DNA from: Desulfosporosinus acidiphilus SJ4
Lineage (GTDB): Bacteria > Bacillota > Desulfitobacteriia > Desulfitobacteriales > Desulfitobacteriaceae
Length of the DNA stretch: 64,000 bases
Direction of reading: 5' to 3'
Assembly (NCBI RefSeq): GCF_000255115.2
Contig: NC_018068.1
Coordinates: 682,001-746,000, forward strand
Position numbers and translations under genes: made by a program. Positions 24,444-31,409 of this stretch are shown here, piece after piece; position 1 is the first letter of the stretch; each line of letters begins with the position of its first letter. The notes beneath the pieces were generated by a model. That model searched no databases. It saw only the letters and a list, made by a program, of their open reading frames with translations, and was not told where the DNA came from.

Positions 24444-25850
24444 ATGAGTGAGGGAGTGCACGCAGTCACTACCAGTAATATTCCCCGCTGGGACCGTGAC
24501 CTTTTATTCGAAATCCTAAATAATATTAATGATGTCGTTCTTGTAATTGATCTGGATACAACCATTGTATATGCCAATGAAGCCTATGCCAAGATTCTCG
24601 GAGTGCCGGTGGAAAAAGTATTAGGCCGAAGGCTGGACACCATTGAACCTGACTCTAAAACAATCACTTCCCTTCGGACAGGAAGAGTCAGCAATAATGG
24701 CAGATCGTACTTAGACTCTTTAAATATTGATGTTGTCGGTAGTTCCTTCCCCTTATACCATGGCAAAAAGATAATTGGGGCTGTTTCGATTTTTAAAAAC
24801 ATTACCGACGTTGTTCATCTTAATCGCGAGCTGGAACGGTCACAGGGCGTTGCAGATTACTTGAAGGAACAACTGGTACAGTGGGAGAAATTGCCCCTAT
24901 CCTTCAAAGAATATGTGGGTCAAAACAATCAATTAAAAGAAACCTTGATCTTAGCAGCAAAGGTAGCGCCTACCGACAGTACGGTCCTTATTCTTGGTGA
25001 AAGTGGTGTCGGTAAAGAAGTGTTGGCGAGAGCTATCCATAACAGCAGCCGGCGCCCGGATAAGCCAATGATCAAAGTGAATTGTGCGGCGATTCCGGAG
25101 GCTCTGCTGGAGAGTGAGCTGTTTGGGTACGAAGAAGGAGCTTTTACCGGAGCGAAACGAGGGGGAAAACTGGGAAAATTTGAACTGGCCCATGGCGGTA
25201 CTATATTTTTTGATGAAATTGGAGATATGAGCCTTACCATGCAGGCTAAATTATTGCGCGTCTTGCAGGAAAAGGAGTTTGAAAGGGTTGGAGGGACTAA
25301 AACGATAAAGGTTGATGTCCGAGTCATCGCCGCCACCAATCGTGACCTCAAAAGTATGATTGAAAATGAAACCTTTCGGCGGGACTTATATTACCGCTTA
25401 AATATTGTCCCCCTTCATCTAACGCCTCTGCGCCAGCGCAAAGATGACTTGTTGGCATTGGCCAAAACCTTCCTGGATCAAAACTCGCGGTTGGTAGGAC
25501 GCGAGCTGTCTTTGACTCCACAAGTTGTAAGGATTTTACAAGCCTATGAATGGCCGGGGAACATACGAGAATTGCAGAATGTTATAGAACATGCAAGTAT
25601 TGTTTGCAGTAACGGTTCTATTGAGGTTCATCATTTGCCTGCATATATTATCCCTGCTAATAATCAAAATCTAAATCAAATCGATGAAGAAAAGCCTTTT
25701 GATGTGAAAGCGGCCTTTTGCCGAGTGGAAAAAGAATTGATTCTGTCAGCCCTGGCTGCCTTCAATAATCGTACCAAAGCGATGCATGCCTTAGGAATTT
25801 CCAGGAGATCCTTTTACGAAAAGTTACGGAAGTATGGAATTGAACTTTAA
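24444..25850 (+). CDS. Sigma-54-dependent activator, PAS-AAA-Fis
   Basis: Enhancer-binding protein of 468 residues that drives sigma-54 RNA polymerase with ATP. The ATG at 24444 ([12 protein letters not shown]) was chosen by GGAGGAA 6 bases upstream and by alignment with the paralogue at 40896. A PAS domain (about 20-125) is followed by a coiled linker and an AAA+ domain: Walker A GESGVGKE, the sigma-54-contacting GAFTGA loop, Walker [10 protein letters not shown], and the R-finger region. The C-terminal Fis-type HTH includes [22 protein letters not shown]. It sits just before a -24/-12 promoter for the sucCD-like operon. The PAS ligand is unknown, perhaps an acyl-CoA or fatty acid. Confidence 0.93.
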   Translation: MSEGVHAVTTSNIPRWDRDLLFEILNNINDVVLVIDLDTTIVYANEAYAKILGVPVEKVLGRRLDTIEPDSKTITSLRTGRVSNNGRSYLDSLNIDVVGSSFPLYHGKKIIGAVSIFKNITDVVHLNRELERSQGVADYLKEQLVQWEKLPLSFKEYVGQNNQLKETLILAAKVAPTDSTVLILGESGVGKEVLARAIHNSSRRPDKPMIKVNCAAIPEALLESELFGYEEGAFTGAKRGGKLGKFELAHGGTIFFDEIGDMSLTMQAKLLRVLQEKEFERVGGTKTIKVDVRVIAATNRDLKSMIENETFRRDLYYRLNIVPLHLTPLRQRKDDLLALAKTFLDQNSRLVGRELSLTPQVVRILQAYEWPGNIRELQNVIEHASIVCSNGSIEVHHLPAYIIPANNQNLNQIDEEKPFDVKAAFCRVEKELILSALAAFNNRTKAMHALGISRRSFYEKLRKYGIEL

Positions 25851-25896
25851 CCTCTTGCGGCGGGTGTTTTTTTTGTAAACTAAATTATGAGCCCAG

Positions 25897-25919
25897 TATA
25901 GTTTTTTGTATAAACTATA
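25897..25919. promoter_or_regulatory. Candidate enhancer for the sigma-54 activator
   Basis: TATAGTTT, 7 bases, AAACTATA. It lies about 185 bases before the -24/-12 promoter, a normal enhancer distance. A related palindrome, AGTTTAC-TTT-GTAAACT, lies before the next sigma-54 promoter. Binding is inferred, not shown. Confidence 0.4.
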
Positions 25920-25942
25920 TACAGAATTCTAGAACTCCTTAA

Positions 25943-25975
25943 AACCCTCTCTTGACTGAAAAAGCAGAGAGGGTT
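25943..25975 (+). terminator. Rho-independent terminator
   Basis: AACCCTCTCT (25943-25952) pairs with AGAGAGGGTT (25966-25975), followed by TTTTTG. Ends the first activator gene. Confidence 0.85.
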
Positions 25976-26104
25976 TTTTTGTACCTATTTCTGGGCTGCT
26001 TTAAACCACATGGGGTCTCAAACGAGAGTGAATCTAGGCAACCGTCTCTAAGGGCGGTGGAGATCTCAAAAATCAGGCTGATGATAAGTATATCTAAAAT
26101 GTAT

Positions 26105-26120
26105 TGGTATAAATCTTGCA
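26105..26120 (+). promoter_or_regulatory. Sigma-54 (-24/-12) promoter of the sucCD-prx operon
   Basis: TGGTATAAATCTTGCA: GG at 26106-26107 and GC at 26118-26119 with exactly 10 bases between. The -12 part TTGCA matches consensus; the -24 part TGGTAT differs from TGGCAC at two places. It lies about 180 bases before the sucC-like start. Confidence 0.65.
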
Positions 26121-26224
26121 ATAATTTAGTCATAGCTGACATATTTAACATAATGTTGAAATAAAAATAGTTGGCTTGTTTCAGACAATCGTGAGACTTC
26201 CGAGGACACTTTCGTTACCGAAGC

Positions 26225-26257
26225 CCCGATTTTCAGTTTTAGCCGAACGAGTTCACT
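26225..26257. repeat. Dispersed intergenic repeat, copy B
   Basis: Thirty-three bases matching 2808-2840 with three differences, including TTCAG-TTTTAGC-CGAA and CGAGTTCACT. A nearby CAATCGTGAGAC (26188-26199) also occurs near 13157, suggesting a mosaic of small repeats. Confidence 0.6.
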
Positions 26258-26298
26258 TCTTAAAAATTTAAAATGCTCGAAGATGGAGGAGATATGGA

Positions 26299-27411
26299 TT
26301 GAAGTTATTCGAATATATGGGGAAGAAACTATTCGCCGAGTTCGGACTTCCAATTCCCAAAGGGCGCATGGTGGATAATCCGGAGGATGCCGCTCGGGCA
26401 GCTCAGGAAATGGGTGCTCCTGTGGTAATTAAGTCTCAAATTTTATCGGGTAAAAGGGGTAAAGCCGGGGGGATCAAGTTTGCCGATAATCCAGAAGAGG
26501 CACAAGCTGCAGCCCAGGAATTGTTGGGAATGACGATACAAGGTTTGCCGGTAAACTATCTTTTAGTGGAGGAAAAGCTAAAAATTGATAAAGAATTGTA
26601 CTTGTCACTCGCTATAGACGGAGTTGCCCAAAGGCCCGTTCTGATTGCCTCCTCCCATGGCGGTATAGATATCGAAGAGGTCGCCGAAGAGTATATTATT
26701 AAACGAACGATTGACATAGATTTAGGCATGCAGACCTTCATGGCCAAGGATATAGTCAGTAGAATGGGGATTGCCTTAAACAGCCCGCAGGGTAAGGAAT
26801 TAGTGAGAATTATCCTTATCTTATATAAGCTTTTCAGCCAAAGAGATGCTGAACTGGTTGAAATCAATCCTCTCGTAATCAGCGGAGACAGGGTCATTGC
26901 GGCTGATTCAAAAATGACGATTGATGATGAGGCCCTCTATCGACAATTGGATTTGCAGCGGGTGGAAGAACGCACTGCCACTGAAAAGGCTGCCCATGAT
27001 CTGGGACTTTCTTTTGTGGAATTGGATGGTGATATCGGAATAATGGCTAACGGGGCTGGGATTACTATGGGAACATTGGATACCGTTGCCTACTTCGGAG
27101 GAAAATCTGCAAACTTTTTGGATGCCGGCGGGGGAACAGGTGAAGAAGGAACGGCAAAAGCCTTGGAACTTATTTTGTCCCGAAATCCTAAATCAATCGT
27201 TATAAATATCTTTGGCGGAATTACGCGCTGTGATGATGTCGCCAGGGCTTTGGCCTCCGTTAAAAGGAAACGAGGAATTCCGGTTCCCGTTGTCATTCGT
27301 TTAGTTGGTACTAATCAAGAAGCTGGGCGAGCTATTCTTAATGAAGTTGGAATAGAAGCTTATGATTACATGCAAGATGCTATCAAGAAAGCTGTAGAAT
27401 TAGCAAGATAG
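26299..27411 (+). CDS. sucC: Succinyl-CoA synthetase beta-like acyl-CoA synthetase subunit
   Basis: Beta subunit of an ADP/GDP-forming acyl-CoA synthetase, which links a CoA thioester to nucleotide phosphorylation. 370 residues, slightly short of typical SucC. The ATP-grasp domain holds GAPVVIKSQILSGKRGKAGG and the Mg site VEINPLV; the C-terminal CoA-ligase domain contains MANGAGITMGTLD, GGGTGEEGTAKALEL and NIFGGITRCDDVA. The TTG start follows GGAGG. It is first in the operon with sucD-like and peroxiredoxin genes behind a sigma-54 promoter. Position among beta-oxidation genes suggests an acyl substrate other than succinate, which is inference. Confidence 0.9.
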   Translation: MKLFEYMGKKLFAEFGLPIPKGRMVDNPEDAARAAQEMGAPVVIKSQILSGKRGKAGGIKFADNPEEAQAAAQELLGMTIQGLPVNYLLVEEKLKIDKELYLSLAIDGVAQRPVLIASSHGGIDIEEVAEEYIIKRTIDIDLGMQTFMAKDIVSRMGIALNSPQGKELVRIILILYKLFSQRDAELVEINPLVISGDRVIAADSKMTIDDEALYRQLDLQRVEERTATEKAAHDLGLSFVELDGDIGIMANGAGITMGTLDTVAYFGGKSANFLDAGGGTGEEGTAKALELILSRNPKSIVINIFGGITRCDDVARALASVKRKRGIPVPVVIRLVGTNQEAGRAILNEVGIEAYDYMQDAIKKAVELAR

Positions 27412-27475
27412 TGGATGTGACTTTGCCGGTCAAACTTCTTGTGTTTTGGAAAAGAAGGCTAAAGGAGGGCAATAA

Positions 27476-28348
27476 GTGGCTATTATCATTGATGAAACAA
27501 CAAATGTATTGGTCCAGGGAATAACCGGTAAACAGGGACTTTTTCATACTAGACAAATGCTGGAGTATGGGACAAAGATTGTCGCCGGCATTTCGCCCGG
27601 GAAAGGAGGAACCCGTGTCGAAGGTATTCCTGTCTATGACAGTGTTCGTGCCGCCTGTGAAGACCATAAAATCGATGCCTCGGTAATTTTTATCCCGGCT
27701 TCGCTGGCCAAAGATGCCGCTTTGGAATCGTTAGAAGCCGGGATTAAGGCAGTCGTGGTAGTTACCGAACACATTCCCGTCCATGATGAAATGGCGATAG
27801 TCGCTTATGCTAAACGCGTTAAGGCTGTTGTTATTGGACCAAATACGTTTGGCATCGTTTCCTCAGGAAAATGTAAGATGGGTATCCCGCCTAACCAATT
27901 TTTTATTTCTGGGCCTGTTGGTGTTGTGGCTCGCTCCGGAACTTTAACTTACGAAATCGTGGGGAACTTAACCGCTAAGGGTATTGGTCAGTCCACCGTT
28001 GTGGGTTTGGGCGGGGATCGGGTTGTCGGTCTTTCTTTTACCGATGTTTTGGAGAAATTCGAACAGGACCCGGAGACCAAGGCAGTTGTTTTAATCGGGG
28101 AAATTGGCGGGAGCGCTGAGGAAGAGGCTGCCAAGTATATTCGAGGTATGACAAAGCCGGTGATAGCGTATATCGCCGGTAAAAGCGCACCTCCGGGAAA
28201 ACGCATGGGACACGCCGGCGCAATTATCGAACGAGGGAATGGGACTTATCAGGGCAAGGTAAAAGCTTTGACTTTGGCAGGGGCTAGAGTGGCCGAATTG
28301 CCCTTTCAAGTTCCGGAAATTGTTCAAGAAATCTTGAGTAAAAAATAA
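27476..28348 (+). CDS. sucD: Succinyl-CoA synthetase alpha-like subunit
   Basis: Alpha subunit that holds the phospho-histidine and the CoA site. 290 residues, normal length. The Rossmann-type CoA-binding start reads VLVQGITGKQG; the active-site loop KRMGHAGAIIERGNGT carries the phosphorylated His; GEIGGSAEEEAAKYI is the usual contact with the beta subunit. GTG start after AAGGAGGG. It lies 64 bases after the beta subunit gene, and the two form one enzyme. Substrate caution is as for the beta subunit. Confidence 0.92.
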   Translation: MAIIIDETTNVLVQGITGKQGLFHTRQMLEYGTKIVAGISPGKGGTRVEGIPVYDSVRAACEDHKIDASVIFIPASLAKDAALESLEAGIKAVVVVTEHIPVHDEMAIVAYAKRVKAVVIGPNTFGIVSSGKCKMGIPPNQFFISGPVGVVARSGTLTYEIVGNLTAKGIGQSTVVGLGGDRVVGLSFTDVLEKFEQDPETKAVVLIGEIGGSAEEEAAKYIRGMTKPVIAYIAGKSAPPGKRMGHAGAIIERGNGTYQGKVKALTLAGARVAELPFQVPEIVQEILSKK

Positions 28349-28426
28349 TCCGGGAGAATTCAATGTCAGAATTAAACCTTTGGGCGTAATGTAATTGTAA
28401 CCAAAATGATTTGGGAGGCATTTTTT

Positions 28427-28987
28427 ATGATTAAACCCACAATGCTTGCCCCCGATTTCTCAACCGATGCCTATTTCTTAGGAAATAGAATTACAATTAC
28501 CTTAAGCAGCTATAGAAAAGATTGGGTTGTTCTGTTCTTTTATGCCAGCGATTTTACCTTCGTTTGACCGACAGAGTTGGGAGCCGTGGCTGCCCATCAC
28601 CACCTTTTTGAGCAGTTAGGAGTTAAGGTATTGGCCATTAGTACTGACAGTGTATTTTCGCATAAAATTTTTGCTGAAGTATCTCCCTCTGCAAGGTCAG
28701 TACAGTATCCCTTACTCTCTGACAGAACGCATCGAATCTCTCTTGATTACGGTGTTCTGAGAGAAGAGTCGGGGGTGGCCTTTAGAGCAACATTCATTGT
28801 AGCTCCAGGCGGCGAAGTAAAATATTCCTGTCTATATCCCCCTGAAGTTGGCCGCAATGTAGGAGAAATTATTCGGGTCATTCAGGGACTTCAGTATGAG
28901 GAAGCAACCGGGTTTGGTGTTCAGGCGGGATGGTGCCCGGGACAACAAGGCATAATAAAAGATTTTAGCCGGGTAGGCAAAATATAG
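28427..28987 (+). CDS. Selenocysteine peroxiredoxin (in-frame TGA at the peroxidatic site)
   Basis: AhpC/Prx1-type peroxiredoxin that reduces peroxides with a selenocysteine. The frame opens at ATG 28427 after GGGAGG and continues across a TGA at 28565-28567, codon 47, to a stop at 28987 (186 residues). The TGA sits in FTFV-U-PTELG, exactly where other peroxiredoxins have the peroxidatic Cys. The sequence on both sides is normal Prx (FFYASDFTF before, ISTDSVFSH and GVAFRATFIV after). A stem-loop follows at 28578-28596. Near the C terminus the usual VCPA resolving-Cys motif reads VQAGWCPG, so the Cys is shifted. A sequencing error or true stop is the alternative; precise placement of TGA makes Sec much likelier. 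No sel genes are in the window. Confidence 0.9.
28578..28596 (+). promoter_or_regulatory. Candidate bacterial SECIS element
   Basis: TGGG-AGC, loop CGTG, GCT, bulged G, CCCA: a 7-bp stem with a 4-base loop starting 18 bases after the TGA codon. Distance, small G-containing loop and bulge fit bacterial SECIS hairpins that recruit SelB. Fold was judged by eye. Confidence 0.6.
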
Positions 28988-29017
28988 CACTAACTCGGCC
29001 TGATTCGAGTCCATCCT

Positions 29018-29614
29018 TCAGCGCAAAAATCCTAAGAGTTTCTGAGAAAATGTTGGCATATCATCGAAATAGCATGTGTGACCAAGATGATCGAAGGTCA
29101 ATAATTGGTTGTTAGGAATTTTCTCTTTAAGAATTAACGCATAGTTATATGGTGCAATTTGATCTTCTTTCCCCCAGACAATGAGGGTCTTAGCGTTTAT
29201 TTTATTTAATTGCATTTCATATTGGTCCACATTAATACTGTCAATCAAGGTTAATGACAAAAGCCGTTCCGGGTGCTTTAAGGCAAATTTTAAGGCAATT
29301 TCTCCGCTGAAGGAGGGGCCGACGAGGTGAAACGCCGGCAGGGTAAGCTGCTTAGTAAATTCACTGATAAAATCCTCAAAACTCAGTTCGTTCTGAAGCT
29401 TTTCGCTTGTCCCATAACCGGGAAGCTCTAAGGCAACGACCTTGTAATTTTCTTTATTCAGTTGATCGAGAAGACCGGATTCCTTCCAATCCTTTGCAGA
29501 AAAACGTTTGCCATGGAGTAAGACGACCCAGTCGCCGGGGTTTTCTGCACCGCAAATTAGGTAATGAACCATGCTGCCCTGGAAATTGACAAATTTATCA
29601 ACAGGAATACTCAT
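29018..29614 (-). CDS. Alpha/beta hydrolase
   Basis: Soluble serine hydrolase of 198 residues, small for the fold and lacking a large lid. Oxyanion region VVLLHGKRFSAKDW, nucleophile elbow LVGPSFSGE with Ser101, Asp in WGKEDQIAP (about 152) and His in DHLGHTCYF (about 175) make a full catalytic triad. ATG at 29614. It converges on the peroxiredoxin gene with 30 bases between. Substrate is unknown; an esterase or acyl hydrolase role is possible. Confidence 0.85.
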   Translation of the reverse strand: MSIPVDKFVNFQGSMVHYLICGAENPGDWVVLLHGKRFSAKDWKESGLLDQLNKENYKVVALELPGYGTSEKLQNELSFEDFISEFTKQLTLPAFHLVGPSFSGEIALKFALKHPERLLSLTLIDSINVDQYEMQLNKINAKTLIVWGKEDQIAPYNYALILKEKIPNNQLLTFDHLGHTCYFDDMPTFSQKLLGFLR

Positions 29615-29784
29615 AGCGTAACCTCTTCTCTTGATTTTTTTCCTTTAAGATTATCTTTAGTATTATCCTTAGTATGTTTGAAAACTGATGAAATATAAAG
29701 TGTATAAGACTTAAGGTAAGTACTACACAGCTTTAGTATTTCTGCAATTTAACAGAATTTCCTCTAAGAAATTAAATGTCCTTA

Positions 29785-29807
29785 AAAACCGCCAAACCGG
29801 CGGTTTT
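29785..29807. terminator. Rho-independent terminator-like hairpin
   Basis: AAAACCGCC (29785-29793) pairs with GGCGGTTTT (29799-29807), followed by ATTTTAATT. It stands apart from any called gene end, so the transcript it closes is unclear. Confidence 0.6.
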
Positions 29808-29989
29808 ATTTTAATTAGGCAGCCGCCAAGTTTTCTTTACTAGAATATGAAACCTACGAGCAATAGGAGCATTGGTTAGGAAGTTTTCGCAAATATTCAG
29901 CAAGAATCATAATATGCAGTATAACCATTCAAATTATTATAGGTACGGATTTCTTGTCAGGAACAAAAAACCTGAAAAGAGGGGTCTTA

Positions 29990-30067
29990 ATGATATGGGA
30001 ATTAATTTTCATGGAAATTGCCGCTGCTATTGTATTATTCATCGATTATAAGACAAGGACGGATTAA
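29990..30067 (+). CDS. Possible 25-residue membrane peptide
   Basis: ATG at 29990 preceded by GAGGGGTC; reads MIWELIFMEIAAAIVLFIDYK and four more residues. One hydrophobic helix with a short basic/acidic tail. A hairpin terminator follows 32 bases after the stop, so a short transcript with this as its only frame is plausible. Family unknown; could be chance. Confidence 0.35.
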   Translation: MIWELIFMEIAAAIVLFIDYKTRTD

Positions 30068-30099
30068 TAAACGCTTTGTTATCTTCTGGCAAGGTTTTA

Positions 30100-30135
30100 A
30101 ACCTCTCTATGCTGATTACGCATTTAAGAGAGGTT
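30100..30135 (+). terminator. Rho-independent terminator
   Basis: AACCTCTCT (30100-30108) pairs with AGAGAGGTT (30127-30135), followed by ATTATTTTTG. Ends a short transcript that includes the 25-codon frame. Confidence 0.7.
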
Positions 30136-30211
30136 ATTATTTTTGTCAGGCTGGATTTCTGCCTTAATTATGATCTGGTATTAATGCTACTAACGAGGGG
30201 CAGAAAGGAAT

Positions 30212-30228
30212 AGTTTACTTTGTAAACT
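30212..30228. promoter_or_regulatory. Candidate enhancer palindrome AGTTTAC-TTT-GTAAACT
   Basis: Perfect 7-bp arms, 128 bases before the -24/-12 promoter at 30356. Similar in core (TTTGTA, AAACT) to the palindrome at 25897-25919. Suitable place for a Fis-type activator dimer; binding is inferred. Confidence 0.45.
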
Positions 30229-30355
30229 CTAATTGGGGTTTTAAAGCCTATTTAGTTTTATTTTTATACAACTCTAAGGGATTGACAGGATGATATATGG
30301 ACTAATCGCACTATAAATTAAAGGCTCATGCTACTTTGAGCCGCAAAATATAAGC

Positions 30356-30371
30356 TGGCATGATTTTTGTA
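30356..30371 (+). promoter_or_regulatory. Sigma-54 (-24/-12) promoter of the main beta-oxidation operon
   Basis: TGGCATGATTTTTGTA: GG at 30357-30358 and GT at 30369-30370, 10 bases apart. Two differences from TGGCACG-N4-TTGCA. Located 100 bases before the crotonase start. Confidence 0.7.
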
Positions 30372-30455
30372 ATAGAAAGAGCAGAGGAGTTTGAAAAGAC
30401 CAAAAGGGGGGAGTAGGTCACAGTTTATCTTAAAACTATTTGGGAGGTAGTGGAA

Positions 30456-31235
30456 TTGGCGTTCGAAACAATTGTAGTGGAAATTGAAGATGGAATTGCA
30501 ACCATCACCCTAAATCGCCCGGAAGTTCTGAATGCTTTAAATAGCCAGGTTTTTAATGAATTGGCCGAGGTAGCCGCGAATTTGGGGGCCGATGATTCGG
30601 TTCGAGCAGTTATCATTACCGGCGGCGATAAAGTATTTGCGGCGGGAGCGGATATTAAGCAGATGGCCTCCTTAGGCGCTGTTGATGTCGCGACAAGTGT
30701 CAGACCTTCAAGGATTGCCTTTGACCGTCTGGAAAACATGTCCAAGCCGGTTATCGCTGCTATCAATGGTTATGCTCTTGGCGGAGGGTGTGAATTAACC
30801 TTGACGGCGGATATCCGCATCGCCGCTGATAATGCTCAATTGGGTCTGCCGGAAATTAAATTAGGCATTTTGCCCGGCGGAGGAGGGACCCAGCGCCTGC
30901 CGCGCTTGATTGGAGCCGGCAAAGCCAAAGAATTGATCTTCAGCGGAGATTTTATTAACGCCGAGGAAGCGTTAAGGATCGGCCTTGTTAATAAAGTGGT
31001 TCCCGCAGATCAGGTATTAGCGGAGGCTAAGAAAATGGCTAAAAAATTTGCTTCCAGAGGAGCCGTAGCCTTAAGTCTTGCGAAAACATGTATCAATGAA
31101 GGCCAACGCATGGACTTGGAAATGGGCTTACAGTATGAGCACAAATGCTTTAGCTTATTGTTTGCTACTGAGGACCAAAAAGAAGGCATGAAGTCCTTTA
31201 TGGAAAAACGTAAACCAAATTTTCAAGGGAAATAA
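30456..31235 (+). CDS. Enoyl-CoA hydratase (crotonase)
   Basis: Adds water to trans-2-enoyl-CoA in beta-oxidation. The TTG at 30456 lies 8 bases after GGGAGG; a GTG six bases earlier is too close. 259 residues, the usual length. The oxyanion motifs KVFAAGADIKQMA and NGYALGGGCELTLTADI are present, as are both catalytic glutamates, in GGGCELTL and LPEIKLGILPGGGGTQ. First gene of a long same-strand run of beta-oxidation genes behind a sigma-54 promoter. Chain-length preference cannot be read. Confidence 0.95.
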   Translation: MAFETIVVEIEDGIATITLNRPEVLNALNSQVFNELAEVAANLGADDSVRAVIITGGDKVFAAGADIKQMASLGAVDVATSVRPSRIAFDRLENMSKPVIAAINGYALGGGCELTLTADIRIAADNAQLGLPEIKLGILPGGGGTQRLPRLIGAGKAKELIFSGDFINAEEALRIGLVNKVVPADQVLAEAKKMAKKFASRGAVALSLAKTCINEGQRMDLEMGLQYEHKCFSLLFATEDQKEGMKSFMEKRKPNFQGK

Positions 31236-31409
31236 CGAGCATCTTCCAAAAATGTTAAGGAGTATTTCACAAAATCTACTTAATTCATGAAACAGTCAGA
31301 TGGTGCGTCCTCCCGCTATGACAGATAAATTAGAGTCTATTCGTTTAATTCCTTCAGAAAATCCAACAACGTCAAATCGTAACGAGTGTATAGAGGAAGT
31401 GTGTTTTAG

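Larger units (their letters stand above)
25851..26298. other. Regulatory intergenic region before the sucC-like gene
   Basis: Contains, in order, a palindrome TATAGTTT/AAACTATA (25897-25919), the activator terminator (25943-25975), a -24/-12 promoter (26105-26120) and dispersed-repeat copy B (26225-26257). No gene is supported. Confidence 0.6.
29615..30455. other. Long regulatory intergenic region before the main beta-oxidation operon
   Basis: Holds a terminator-like hairpin (29785-29807), a possible 25-codon membrane peptide gene (29990-30067) with its own terminator (30100-30135), an AGTTTAC-TTT-GTAAACT palindrome (30212-30228) and a sigma-54 promoter (30356-30371). No larger gene is supported. 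Confidence 0.6.

Noticed and set aside
28577-28987. Peroxiredoxin beginning after the TGA
   Set aside because: It would drop the first 50 residues and the active site; the upstream frame with RBS and Prx sequence shows the true start is 28427.
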